Positions 10,501 to 21,799 of a stretch of 64,000 nucleotides of DNA are shown here, one piece after another. The position numbers were made by a program, and so were the translations under genes. The first letter of the stretch is position 1. Each line of letters begins with the position of its first letter. The DNA comes from Ceratodon purpureus. Taxonomy: Eukaryota > Streptophyta > Bryopsida > Pseudoditrichales > Ditrichaceae. Under the pieces are notes generated by a model. The model was given only the letters and a program-made list of their open reading frames with translations. It searched no databases and was not told the origin of the DNA. The DNA is taken from positions 25,633,437 to 25,697,436 of the forward strand of contig CM026426.1 in the NCBI GenBank assembly GCA_014871385.1, in the 5' to 3' direction.

Positions 10501-13085
10501 TTTAGAAAGACATGCCTATGGGGTTGCAACGTAGGGCTTGCTGGCTTAAAGGGATAAATGAGTTGAATTCTTGTACGCGGGGAGCAAAACGCAGACTGAA
10601 GCTCATTAGAAGAGTGTTGCAACCTCATCTTGTGGATGCTGTCAACGAGAACAAGCAAGTCGAGCATCAAACCCAACGACTTCTTAAGTATAAAGCCTCC
10701 CAAACAAGAACTGCAATATAGTTAGCAAAGATACTATCTAGACATGAAGGTCTAACCCTCGCAACTCAACCATCTATAGAGCACGTTAAGACAAAGATTG
10801 CCAACAACGTCCTCAAATCAATTGGAAAAAGTATAGGACCGGGAAAAATTCTTGCAGCCTACGCATAAGCAAGGGTGTACCATCGAGGCTATGGCGCTAT
10901 TTAACAAGCCGTGAAAAATCCAGTTCTTGCTTTGACCAAAGATATTAAAGCCAGCATACTACCAAGCTCCTACCGCATGAGAATACTTTGGCAGGAGCTA
11001 AATGCAAACTTGCCACAGTTTATTGGCCAGTACTACCACGCTGAAAGAAGAATGGAGCTGCCAACAATGTCAAAGAAAACCAAGAAATCCGATGATGTGC
11101 AAAAAGAGATAGTCTTGGATGAAAAGAATTCATTATTCATTGTCCTTGAGGTGGTTCAACAATGCATGGTCCTCCTTAATGGCATCACAAAATCAGGTAT
11201 GGATCCTCCTTCGATCATGTTAGTGCTTCACTGATAGTCCGTTTGGTGTCAGCAGCCGTGTTGAGTGTGGACAACAAATAAAGCTAATTTTTATTGCATT
11301 AAACAATCATTCTCACCTTCGATAATTTTGCAGAGTTGGAAGGGGCTCCGCTGATCTTTGTCTTCAAACTGAACGAGGCGGGGATTGTGAATGGAAAAAA
11401 ATTTGAACGTGCTAGCATCATGTTGATGAATAGGGCATTGGATGCTGACATTCAGATGGACCACGATAGGTACTTCTTAGTACAATCCGAGTAAGAAATC
11501 TGGCAGGTTGCCACGTTCCAGGTCGAGAACGAGTCCTACGATGTTCTATCGTAGATACTTAAAAGATCGAACTTCCCCGCTATGATTGCAACACAATCAA
11601 ATGGCCAGAGACTACAAGTCCCCCGAGTTGGTGAATTCTATGTGGAGTGGCACCTTGCAGCAGACATGAAGACAATTAAGTGCATGTATGGGCTTCAGTC
11701 TTGAGCCTACATGTGTATTGAACTGCATATACAACGACCAAAAGAGGATTAAACCCACAGTGGGGACAGCAAGTCAGGCTAATGCTGCCATCAAAAGTTG
11801 TGGTAAAGCAAACTGGGTGAGAGGACTATTTTCAAGCAGCGTACCAGAAGAACCTTGTGACATGACAGCATCTACTGGGTGGAGGCCTATCCCGCCAATT
11901 CCTTTGTCTAGAGTGCACATTTCTACACTGCATGCGGAGGTTCGATTGACAGAGAAGATTGTACACATGCATATCATGTATGTTTAAAACATACTGGATC
12001 GAAGACTGAGAGGTACTGCAATTGAGCAGATGGAGAAGTCGTTATCAGTAATAAGGGCTCATGGTGGAAACGTGGAAATTAAGAGGGACCCAAAGCTAAG
12101 TGGCAACACTAGAAACGTGCCACAAAAACCATCTTTCAGTGGTGTTGTTGCCACCACACTTTTTAGGCCAAGCGTTTGGTCTGGCAATGATAAGGCGTGG
12201 AAAGATATTTGTCAAGCCGAGAATAATAATGCCGGCAATGGAGCTGACCGCATTGCAAGGGCTCAGATGTGGCAAGCCTATGAAGAGGGTCTGCCATATT
12301 TGACCGGATTGGTGTTGACATTTGAGCAACGGCTGCAGTTCAAACAAAAGATTCAAAAGTGGGGAAAGGCATACTTAAAGGCCTTGGGAGAGGAGCATGT
12401 TACCCACTACATGGTATGTTCTCAGATCTGTCTGTTGATGCTTCCGGTCTTTCTTCAGGGGCCGCCTACTTCACCTCCGCGAGTGGCCTCTAACTTCCTT
12501 CTTCTTGGTGACAGCATGTACTTGCAAGGCACTCTTCTTGGTTTGTGGATCACTATGGGAGCCTAGGAGTCTGAAGTTGCCAAGGTATGGAGAAATCACA
12601 CCATCAAGCAAAGGCAGCACATTAAGCACATACAGCCCATGGGGGTGGGAAAGCCCGTACTAGTGTGATTCTGCAACAATTCCAGCATTGGTACCAAAAC
12701 GTGCAACATTGATATAACAAGAAATTGGAGATTGAGGGAGCTGTACCTGACCCAGCTGATAGACCAAGGGCCGTAGCGGCATCCAGAAGACGCGAGCGGT
12801 GGCATCAATCAAGTGCTGTTAACGCCTGCGAGGAGTGGAGGTCAAGGAGGCGGCGTGTTGGCAGAGCGTGGGTTATTGATTAAGTCGTGGAAGGTGGAGG
12901 AGATGGCTTCGTGGAAGAAGAGCCAGAATGGCATGCCAGTGGGGACATGGTTTGAAGAGGGGGCGACGAAGATGAATAGAGGGATGCTGTTGTGAACGAT
13001 GTAGACGTCGAGGATGTTGACAACAGTGCTGGCGTGGAGGATATTGCCCGCGATGTCGACATTGAACTTGCTGATCTTTGACTGA
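10500..13085 (+). pseudogene. Decayed transposase-like gene of unassigned superfamily
   Basis: Pieces of one protein lie in order on the plus strand in shifting frames. A helical charged N-terminal part lies near 10512-10721 and 10911-11234. Then come PLIFVFKLNEAG, ERASIMLMNRA and EWHLAADMKTIKCMYGL (about 11330-11690), SRVHISTLHAEVRLTEK (about 11910-11960), FEQRLQFKQKIQKWG and EEHVTHYM (about 12320-12415), and a KSHHQAKAAH, HGGGKAR block (about 12590-12660). The two-stage layout (central segment with an AADMK motif, HTLHA-R helix, C-terminal HGGG) resembles an integrated, repeated gene family of transposase type rather than a host gene. I do not recognise the superfamily. Frameshifts and stops are frequent, so it is inactive. 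Confidence 0.5.
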
Positions 13086-13199
13086 GGGGCTCAGAGCCTG
13101 AGTGTTACTTGATCTGTTTTCTCTTCACATACAGAGTTTTGTAGAAAGGTAATGTAATGGTTAAGTATTATTTTTTCATTTCAACGGTATCCTATAGAG

Positions 13200-13207
13200 A
13201 GTACAGT
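13200..13207. repeat. Left target-site duplication AGTACAGT
   Basis: These eight bases abut the CAGGG terminus at 13208 and recur exactly at 37302-37309, next to the other terminus. An 8-bp duplication is the hAT hallmark. Confidence 0.92.
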
Positions 13208-13227
13208 CAGGGTTTTCTATGCCGTCG
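13208..13227. repeat. Left terminal inverted repeat
   Basis: The 20-bp end begins CAGGG and is inverted at 37282-37301 with a single mismatch. GTCGTGAC words follow internally (near 13229 and 13254) and recur near the right end (about 37226 and 37243), so they are candidate subterminal binding sites. Confidence 0.9.
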
Positions 13228-13560
13228 GGTCGTGACTTTTCCGTCGCGACGTCCGAATGGGTCGTGACGGGGGTCCTCCGACGTCACAATAGGGGTCAGC
13301 GTAGGGTCCTCTAGGTCCTGCGAGTAGCGTGGGTAAAAGAGTTACTCGGCCCCGTTACGTGGCGTCCTACTTGGAATTGCGGTGGCCCCGGACGGTGACG
13401 TGGATGTCCGGAGGAGTTCCAACGGCGGAGTCGGGCGGACAAAGACGGGCAACCGATTTAGGGTTCAGGGGCGGACGTGTTTAGGCCTGGCGGACGATTG
13501 AGGAGGAACACGACCGTTGAATGCCGGGGAAGTCCGCGAGTGGGCCGGACTGGTAGGCGG

Positions 13561-13861
13561 ACATGGCTCGGACGGGCGTGTAGGCGGGCATAATGCGTAT
13601 CCGGGTGGGCGGACTTGATGCCGATTGTATTGCGGACGGAGGTTGTCGGACCGGGCGGACGCGATGTGGACGAACACATACAGGGTGGTCCGCGATGGAG
13701 TGGGGTGTTGGGAACATGGCTCGGACGGGCCTGTAGGCGGGATAATGCGTATCCGGGTGGGCGGACTTCATGCCGATCGTATTGCGGACGGAGGCTTTCG
13801 GACCGGGCGGACGCGATGTGGACGAACACATACAGGGTGGTCCGCGATGCTGTGATTGGGA
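13561..13861. repeat. Two tandem 150-bp subterminal units
   Basis: Units at 13561-13713 and 13714-13861 are almost identical, both starting ACATGGCTCGGACGGG and rich in GGGCGGAC. They lie 350-650 bp inside the left terminus. Open frames on both strands here are repeat artefacts. Confidence 0.85.
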
Positions 13862-14311
13862 ACATATTGTCTTCAATTTTCATACAGCTCAACTGCTTCA
13901 CGAGCAAATATGAAATTCGAACCATCCGACACTACTGAAGTGACACACTGACCAACTACTTCTCAAACCGATATTGAATTTCATCAGATTATATATTGTA
14001 ATCGAGATGAATCCATTAAAACATGGCTGTCTTGGTAGAAGTTTAGTCAGTGAAAGAGTATAGCTCTGAAGGTTCCTTATAAAAAACAGGACTTCCGTGA
14101 TAGTAGCTTAGTTATCAAACGAGTATAGGTCCGAAAATTCCTTACAAACAGTCTTTGATCAAAGTTTTCCTGGTTTGGATGCACAGTTGGGAGTTTAAAA
14201 AAGGTAAAGTGTCTAAGCTACTGTAAGAAAATTCACTGCGTAGTCACAATGCAATCCATTCCGTCGCTGAGATACAGTCGCAGTCTTCCAAGAAATCGGA
14301 GGTGGAAAACA
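13862..14311. other. Non-coding spacer before the RING gene
   Basis: The segment is moderately AT-rich with no motif-bearing frame. It would hold the 3' untranslated region of the minus-strand gene ending at 14312. Confidence 0.4.
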
Positions 14312-15846
14312 CTATTTTGATTTCCGGCGGCATGTAGAGGTCGACTTGTCCTTGCGCGCATAATTCCACCCTCCAATGTCCGAGTTCAAATGCTTGCGCC
14401 TCTTTTCTCCCTCTCCGGTATCCGGCGCACTGCTAATCCCCACTCGCGCTGTTGTAGCAAAACTCAGATATCAGTTCCGGACCAGCGCCCTGGACACTCT
14501 AATGCACAGTATCATGTCAAAAACGAATTTCAAAAAAAAATTGCTTATCAGATGCAAGATACAGACTCATAAGTCGGAAGTTTTTCATATTCGGTTCCGC
14601 AACGGATTCAGCAATACTGGAAATCAATGCACATGCGCGACATTGACGTACCTTCGCACTTGAAAAAGCCGAAGCTGTTCAACCAGTTCTCTGCGAAATG
14701 CTCCCCGCATCTTGCGCAGTTCTGACTAAGCGACGTCCGCACTGCAGCGCACCACGGGTGGTATGGGCAAGCGCACGACGCAGTCACGAGGTCCATCGCC
14801 GGAAACCCTTGGTTACAAAGGGAGCAACCTTGCACTGTAAGGGTAATTGAGTCGATGTTCTGAGTGGGCGCTGCGATTCGAGGACTGGGGGCCCGGAACA
14901 TTGATGTAAACGACCATATCTAAAGCTGGCGGAGATTTTCTTTCAAGCCCATCACCTTGTCCCTTGCATCCTGCTTTGCAGAAGACAGGCGTTTCTCAAC
15001 CTCGATGGCCACCGCGAGATCCTTCGCCGACGTTTCAGTTAAATCCTCCTTCATACGTTGCACTTCCTCCCCAGCCTCCAAGATTCTCTGTTCTTCGCCG
15101 TAAATTTCGTCTTTGAAGAACCTCAGGAATGTTTTATCAGCAGAGCCTTCGACGACGGACTTCATCGCCCCCCACTTCTGCAGTTTCGCCTCGGAGGAGT
15201 CCATAGTCTCCTCAATGCACATCAGCTTGATCTGAAGCTTGTACCTGTCCATATCCGTGAGCGGTGGCTTGGCCGTCTGCCTCAGAAGCGCAGCCCGTTC
15301 GTGTGCAACACTATGGATTGCCACGGCCGTCTCGAAGTCCTTCTCAGCGTCCGCAATCTCGGCTTCCAGGCCCTTGTAGAGGGTTTCGACGTAGGTGGCA
15401 TTCCGGTCAGGGGTGCGATACAGGACTGTGAGTTCGTCTCCGCTCTCGATTTTCTTACCCCTCCAGCGATCCTCCGCATACTTTGCCCAGTACATTAGGT
15501 AGCGATGGAAAACCTCCGAAACGACCGCTCTCGCGAAGCTCTCCGGGAGGAACAAACCCGCAGGAAGCTCGGGAATTTGAGAGATTGCTGGGTACAGCTC
15601 CAACACTCTCGCCTTGACCTCTCCTGAATTCGCTCCGTCAACGAGATATCCCTTCCCAAGAACCCTCTCTCCGAATACGGACCTTAGCTCCTCATTGCTG
15701 ACATGGTTGCAGTCGAAGGCGGGGTCCAAACCTGCATTTGGCAACCCAACCTTCACGTGAAAGTAATTCTCCTTCCCAACTTCTCCCATTCTGACCCCTC
15801 TCACTCGCAACAGGTATATCCCTCCTCTTTGATCGGACCGGGGCAA
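14312..15846 (-). CDS. Coiled-coil RING-type zinc-finger protein, interrupted by an in-frame TAG
   Basis: Reading from 15846, about 300 residues give a compact N-terminal part (GGIYLLRVRG ... FHVKVGLP, weakly like a GIY-YIG/T5orf172 fold) and a long Glu/Lys/Ala-rich coiled coil. A TAG at 14920-14922 follows, and the same frame resumes into a RING-like finger, C-x2-C-x13-C-x-C-x2-H-x2-C-x10-C-x2-C. That exon ends at 14652 in AAG|GTACGT. The likely acceptor is CTACAACAG at 14449, and the phase-1 joint gives a basic C-terminus ending in a TAG at 14312-14314. The role may be E3 ubiquitin ligase (inference). It shares architecture with 19719-21730. The TAG could be a nonsense mutation (CAG to TAG) or part of an unrecognised intron (CTTTAG is acceptor-like). 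The first codon in the frame is TTG. An upstream frame at 15692-16102 contains a hydrophobic helix (about LVGVAIAFWF) that could be an earlier exon. Confidence 0.6.
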
Positions 15847-16102
15847 CCTCAGACCAGCGAACTACAAGTTGGAACCAGAATGCAATGGCGACTCCAACCA
15901 AAACTCTCAGCGATGGCGTGGATTGAATGGAACTGCCCTGGCCATGGCTACCCCTACAGGCAGCCGCCATATTTAACGCCAAGGTGGTCATCTCATTATG
16001 GTGATTTGAGGGGTTGAGTTCGGATTGGCGACTGTGACTTGACAACATACCTTTCAGGACTTCCTGTCTTCGTACTCCTCCTTCAACACTCAGTGTATCC
16101 AA

Positions 16103-17019
16103 ATAGGCTCCATCATTGCAACATGAATATGGTGTTTCAAATGTCCTGTAGGCTGTGTGGTAATAGATGGTTTAATAGATGGATCAACACGAAATTCATT
16201 GCATTCAAAAAAATCTATGCACCTTGTAATTCTACTGAAGTGTCACACCGATCAACTCTTGTGTTCGTAAGTTCTATTGGGAATTTTCGTTCATGAGTTG
16301 GTCACAGTTTGAATTTCACGTTGTTGAAGAGGATTTGTGACATTGCCTCGGCCTAAGCACGGGACACTAGCCGTATTTCTCGGCCAGTCGTCCGGTCTTT
16401 CCGACATTCCTCGTCGCCAGGTTTGAAGACCGAAGTGGTTTAATGTAGCGGACGATTGAGGCCGGACAGGCGGATGCGGATCGGGGTTTAGAGTCGGAAG
16501 GCAATGATATGCGGACGCGGCTGGGGCGGACTGGTAAGCGGGCATGATTCGGACGCCAGTAAGACGGATCGGAGAGCGGGCACAACGAGTACGCGGAGTG
16601 GGCGGACTAGATGTCGGACAGTGGTCACTGCAGGAGGGTGTCGGATCGCACGGATTCGAGGTGAACGGGCACCATCCGCGGGTGCAGTGGGCAAGGGGGT
16701 GGTCCGCGTCGTCGGACCATTTTCAGAGGGTCCGGCGTGGAATAAACGTTGGGTGTTTAGGGCTCTGGTCCCAATATTGTGGAATTACAATCACTCTATC
16801 ATGGCTTCGGGGTCAGGAATTTGACAAACAAGCTCTATTTACAAATTGATCTGTTCAGAGACGGTACATGACCTTCTATGCGCCTAACCTGGGCGAATGC
16901 AAACTCGGACCCTGGTGTTCAGAATGATATAGTTATATTCAAATTGTCAGACCACTAAGAAGCGGTACTTGCGCGTTGGACAAAACGTTTCTAAGGAGTT
17001 TTGCATACTCACATGTGAT
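16103..17019. other. CGGA-rich non-coding interval
   Basis: About fifteen CGGA words occur in roughly 225 bp near 16450-16675, against about one expected. No frame has recognisable content. It lies between the 5' end of the RING gene and the 3' end of the kinase gene. Confidence 0.5.
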
Positions 17020-18954
17020 TTATGAATGGGTGTCCCGGAAACACATATTCGGTGTTTGCAGATTGTAAGGTGGTAACTTCAACGTCCTCACGACGTGTGT
17101 GACGGTTTGCCTAGCAGCCGGGTTGATCTGGGTCATTTCGTCTAAACCCTGCTCAAAGCGCATCTTAACCCCGTTAGGATCGCGGTTCTGCTGAAATAGA
17201 ACCGATGTCGAGTCGGAGTTGTAAATTTGCCTTGCGAGTACTCCAACGCTATAGGACTCTGATTTGTACGTGTGAGGGTGCTGCTTTGCCATGCGACGTG
17301 GGGATGAGCCTCTAGAGCCATGCACATGGAACAACTCCGGAGCGGCACAACTGTACATTTTCATGTGCTTCTTTATCGCGTCTTCGCTCTGTACTCCGTA
17401 GTACGAAGGGGCCGATTTGGGCATGAAAGAAGCCATTCCCCAGTCACATATACCTATGAAAATAGCTCCGTCGCGGTCTGTTGGAAAGTGGAGCATGACG
17501 TTGTTAGGGTGCAGGTCGCAGTGTAGCACTTCCTCGCCGTGTACCACATCCACGATGCACATGAGAGCCCAGGCCAAGTGAGCTCGATTTTTTCGGTAAA
17601 CGACCAGCTTCTTCCGGGCCTCGAAGTCCAGACCTGCGTCTTTGAGGAGTTCCATTTCATGGGTTTCCCCAAATTTCAAATCGAACGCACGCATGTTCTT
17701 CAACGAGCCTCCGTTCCACCATAGCGAGTACGACTCGAGCGTCTTCCGGTTTAGGTATTGCAGCTTAATCACACCAGGGTGATCAACTGGACATGACATT
17801 GCCTCGATAGAGCGTTGATCGCGACTTGTCTTGAAGTCAGTCACCTTCATGGTCTTCCCTGCAAAATGAAGCCACTCCGGGATGAATCATGCCTCTGCAA
17901 TTTGCACCCTTTGCACGATTCCAAACGAAACCTGAAAACTATTTTCGTCTACGGGGATGGCGTAAGAACCCTTCGGTAGCCACTTCAGACCGTTTCTGTC
18001 CCGAGAAGCGATGTTGTCGGCCAGAGCTCTCCCGACAAACTTCGGCAGTGTACTCCTTCCCTTCCCCTTCGCGAGGATAGCACCTCTTTTCCAATTCTCC
18101 AGCTTCTGTAGGAGCTCGGAGTTTCCCCCACTACATCCCGAACCAGGTCCACACAACATGTTAAATGGCACTGTTGAATTGAACGATGCCTCCTTCACCT
18201 GTTCCTCGATCCACTGTCCCCAATTGCTCTTCCCTCTATCCTCCTGGAACTCATCCCCCGCCATGCCCTCCTGCAGTAGTAACCTCAGAGCATTCGAAGC
18301 TTTCTCGAGTCCCGCCGGACCATCATTCAAGAATGTACTCTCCAAGTATGGCATGTTCTGGCTAGCAAACCATTCCAGGATTAGCTTTCTACAGCAAAGC
18401 CTAGCCTTCGTGGAATGCTGGTCGTCCTTGGCTACCTTCTTCCGATGCTTGTGCTTCCTAGCCTCAGAATCGGACGCGGTAGATCCAGACTCCGTTCCTT
18501 GCGACCCCCCTGCCCGCTTAGTTCCCCTACGCTCTTCAGTAGACGGCGGACACGGGTCGGACGGTGCCGATGTCCACAATACCCTAGGTAGTGGTTTAGG
18601 TGGCGGGACGATTTCCATGGCGGGTGCTTGTACTCCGCTAGAACTTCCCGAGCTCGCTGGACCAGACCTAGTGCCTTGGCTGCCGATGTTTATCGCGGCG
18701 TGGCTCTCTATCGCGCCGTGTTGCCCCCCAGATCCATGGGTTGCACGAGAGCCGTGACTCCGGGAACCATGGCCACCCCACGTTCCCCGCGCTCTCTGCA
18801 AGTGGCCTCCTCCGAGGTTTTCCATCGGGGTGAATTCCTGATTAAACCTGGTTCTCTCTCCGCCACGCCCCCCGCCCACCCTGAGTGCTCCGGTGGGGCT
18901 CCCGTCGGATCGCCATTCCTGATGTATGCGTCCACTCTCGTTTGCCATGGTACT
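17020..18954 (-). CDS. Atypical protein kinase with low-complexity N-terminus, interrupted by an in-frame TGA
   Basis: The ATG at 18946-18948 lies just after a strong acceptor (TTTTCTTCTTTTCCAG), so a 5'-UTR intron is likely. The first 353 codons encode a Gly/Arg/Ser-rich region, a basic stretch RKHKHRKK (possible nuclear signal), a conserved-looking helical segment and the glycine-loop-like SFGIVQRV. A TGA at 17887-17889 follows. The same frame then continues through FAGKTMKV (beta-3 lysine), WWNGGSL, HCDLHPNN (HRD-type loop with Asp and Asn), ICDWGMAS (DFG-type) and AAPELF (APE). All core catalytic residues are present, so an intact copy could be active. The TGA sits where an Arg CGA would fit. 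The TGA may be decay, a sequencing error or recoding. A fragment paralogue lies outside the element at 892-1404. Confidence 0.7.
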
Positions 18955-19178
18955 CTGGAAAAGAAGAAAACAAAACAATCAGCAATTGGTTTTTGGGTAG
19001 GCGAGTCAGTTCAGAACCCTGATATAAATTAGCAAGGGTTTGTCTCTGAAATCGGTCCCGTGCTCTACTGACCCTCCGGACCCGCGCACTGCCGCTGTCC
19101 CGACGGACGCAACAGAGTCTCGGATCCCAACAAGAGGCCTAGAGAGGATGGGAAAGTGAGCGGAAAATAAAGGGACAC

Positions 19179-19190
19179 CTTTATATAGGA
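19179..19190 (-). promoter_or_regulatory. TATA box for the kinase gene
   Basis: The minus strand reads TCCTATATAAAGG about 230 bp upstream of the kinase ATG, with a probable 5'-UTR intron between (GTCAGT donor candidate near 19070, acceptor at 18955). Position and sequence fit a core promoter. Confidence 0.5.
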
Positions 19191-19448
19191 GACAAGGAAG
19201 ATCATTGATCTGGGACGATAACTGATTGCTTGGCGATCACCCTTGGAAGGGATCGGTCGGGTGGCAGACGTAGGATCTAGGCCTGTGAGCGAATTAGGGT
19301 TAGCGGGTTGGTCGGATCGCACAGTCGGACTTGGCGGACTGTGAATGCGGACGAGGCGGGTCGTCGGACGGGGGGGTTGCTATGTCCGCATGGGCTCGCG
19401 ATCTTATGATGCGAACGGATGGGTCGATCGGTGATTGCACCACGCGTA

Positions 19449-19545
19449 CTCGGACGCATGGGCGGACTCGGACCCGGACGCACGGGCGGATTCGGACTCG
19501 GACGCATGGGCGGACTCGGACTCGGTCGCATGCGCGGACTGAAGG
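19449..19545. repeat. 24-bp CGGA-type tandem array (about 4 copies)
   Basis: The unit is roughly CGGACGCATGGGCGGACTCGGACT with small changes. It is a locally ordered version of the CGGA vocabulary that fills much of the element, lying in the spacer between two cargo genes. Confidence 0.75.
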
Positions 19546-19718
19546 GATGATACTCTTTATATGGCATATATCCAGACTTAGGCGTTGGTGACTCTAGGTG
19601 AGTCTTCGGGAAAGGAAAAAGCCAAATGAAGTTATGTTTATGCAATGGTTACTATAGTTATGAAAGAAAATAAAACATTGTTAATGGTTACCACTCTATA
19701 CAGTTCTAGGAGTTCATC

Positions 19719-21730
19719 TCACTCCGAATCGTCTAATTGCAATGTATCACCTGATCCGGACGCTGCACTATTGTGGCCAGGTTGCGTTGGGCCCTCGGAC
19801 GGCGGAATCGGCGGTGTCGGGACTCTGGAGGGAGGTGCCGACTGGCTTGGGTTCAAACGGGTTCGTGACGCGTTCCTCGTGGAATTCCCCGGCGGTGTCG
19901 CGCTCCTTGGTGTGGCCCCTGAAGTTCCTGAAGTCGAAGCACCACTCGATAACAAGCGTTGACGACATGATGGCTCCTTCGGCTTGGGCCTCGGTCCTTT
20001 CTTATCCAGCCACCTCTTGGTAGCGGGGAGAATTTTGCATAACAATTCTTCTAAAGCGAGAATCTCTAGCCGCATCATGTGGTAACCCTGTTCGTAAGCC
20101 ATCTCGTTCCTACTGTTAGCATCCGTATATCCTCCTGGAAATCCTGCCAATACGTCGGCAGATGTCGCAGGCAATCCTTGTGAATTCACTGGATTTGGAT
20201 TCTCCCCTGGAACCAGCTGGCCCTTCCTACTGTCCCAGTAGTGTTTGCACATCTGGTAAAAGTATTGCCTGAGTCCACTATCGACAGGCATCCCTGGGTA
20301 CAACAAATCGGCCGCTTGCATAATGGTCTTCGGTCTCTTTAGCAAGTCCGTAGGCTGAAATTGGTGCCACATCTCGAGCTGCGACGTGTGTAGTTGCCAG
20401 ACCCACTCCATTGGTTTTCCCTCGAAAGTCCTGAGCGGATAGTTAGCTGGGAACTCCCTTAGATCGTACGCCCAGCCCAGCCCCTGGGCATGAAATCCCT
20501 CAATCCGAATGTCAAATACAGGCGAGGATGGAGAGGGGCTGAGCAGATTGGACACGCACGTCTTCTTATCATCATCGGGATTAAACAATATGGGTGAAAT
20601 CCATGTTTGCACGTCCCCAGTTGGTAGCATCCCTCCGGGCCAAAAGGATTAAAGCACACAATGCAATTGGTTCCGTCCTTTGTCATTTCGTGCGGGACGG
20701 GCCAAGTCAGCGCCTCCCGCAGCTCTTCGGTCTTGCCCATCCCCCATTTCTGATCCCGCTTCCAGTGATGATCAATCTCAGCAACATTCTCCCACTGAAT
20801 GCTGCCCGTGCCGGACCGCATCCCCGGACTGTCCTCCCATTCCGGAGGGTACATCGTCTGTAAAGGCGGCCAGGAGGTGAGGAGCAAGTGTCGCAATCGT
20901 CCATTCTCCGTCCACTCTTTCTGAATTGCCTCGAATTCCTTCTCGTACTGAAGTCGCCCCGCTAATGCAAGTATAGCGATCATGTACATATCCTCCGTTT
21001 TTTGGAGCGCACCCACGAGTAATGCCTTCTGCTCCTGAGTTAATGACTTGGACCAGCCTTGGATTGGATCATCGTTGGCATTACCTTCATTCACAGCGCC
21101 AGTGGCCTTCCCAAGCCGTGTTACCTCCTCTAGTAGTCGCAGGTTCTCTGTCTCCAATTCCACCACCTTGGCATTGTTTGCTTCTTTCTCCGCCTCTGCC
21201 TCCACATTTATCAAGTTGTCGCTCGTCGTAGCGACTTCCCGGAGCTCGTTTAGTTCTTCCTGTGTTTTCTTTGCCAAAGCTATTGCTTCCGAAGCCTTAT
21301 TCTTATTATCTTCCATTTTGGACTCCAGTCGCAGGATTATCTCTCCTTGCTTCGATGTGTTCTTCTTCTCCTCCTCCAGTTGGCGAGACAGTCTCCAACA
21401 TTCGTCTTCCATTGCCTTCGCACGTATCTCGGATTCCTCTAGTCGGACAGCCCGCTCCGTGGATGTGGCTTCCGCCGCTATTGCTCGCTTTTCCGCATCT
21501 TCGAGTCGGATGCTCATCTCCCTCGTTTCCGTTTCCAACGCAATTATGCGTTCCTCAGCGTCCGTGAGTTGGCCATTTAACTGCGTGGTCAGGTCCTCGG
21601 CCGTTTTCGCTGCGTACATGGAGGCTTTCATATCCTTTTCCCATGCATTAGCCCGTGCCTCCGCTCTCTCAGCGGATCTCAGCGCCTCGTCCCTTTCTCG
21701 CATCAACTCTGTGTCCGATGTTCCTGCCAT
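19719..21730 (-). CDS. Coiled-coil RING-H2 protein with C-terminal conserved region, broken by one frameshift
   Basis: I take the ATG at 21728-21730, because the frame upstream lacks an ATG. Residues about 5-215 are a strongly charged heptad-like coiled coil. A helical region and a RING-H2 finger follow: C-x2-C-x14-C-x-H-x2-H-x2-C-x10-C-x2-C (NCIVC ... CKHGFHPYC ... CPIC). After CPIC the frame reads RLYLTFGLRDFMPRGW and stops at 20459. The coding sense continues in the next frame from GLGWAYDLREF to the end at 19719, with a Pro/Ser/Thr-rich acidic tail. The switch lies in the GGGCT repeats at about 20470-20487, so a slippage indel is the simplest explanation. A role as a RING E3 ubiquitin ligase is inferred from the finger only. 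Spacing of the finger matches the RING protein at 14312-15846. Confidence 0.68.
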
Positions 21731-21799
21731 CTGGTCCCGGCTGTCGGACACGCGAAGAGCCTCTATCTTCAGTTCCAAACCACAGGGGGAAGCACAATA

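Noticed and set aside
14311-14330. 18-bp TATTTTGATTTCCGGCGG shared with the minus strand near 53,035
   Set aside because: The matches are in opposite coding contexts with no extension on either side, so probably chance.
14244-14400. Alternative 3' exon frame of the RING gene ending at 14,244
   Set aside because: It would need an acceptor without a pyrimidine tract. The phase-matched acceptor at 14,449 gives the frame ending at 14,312 instead.
18011-18757. 248-codon plus-strand frame
   Set aside because: It is the mirror of the minus-strand kinase gene, whose frame carries the conserved motifs.
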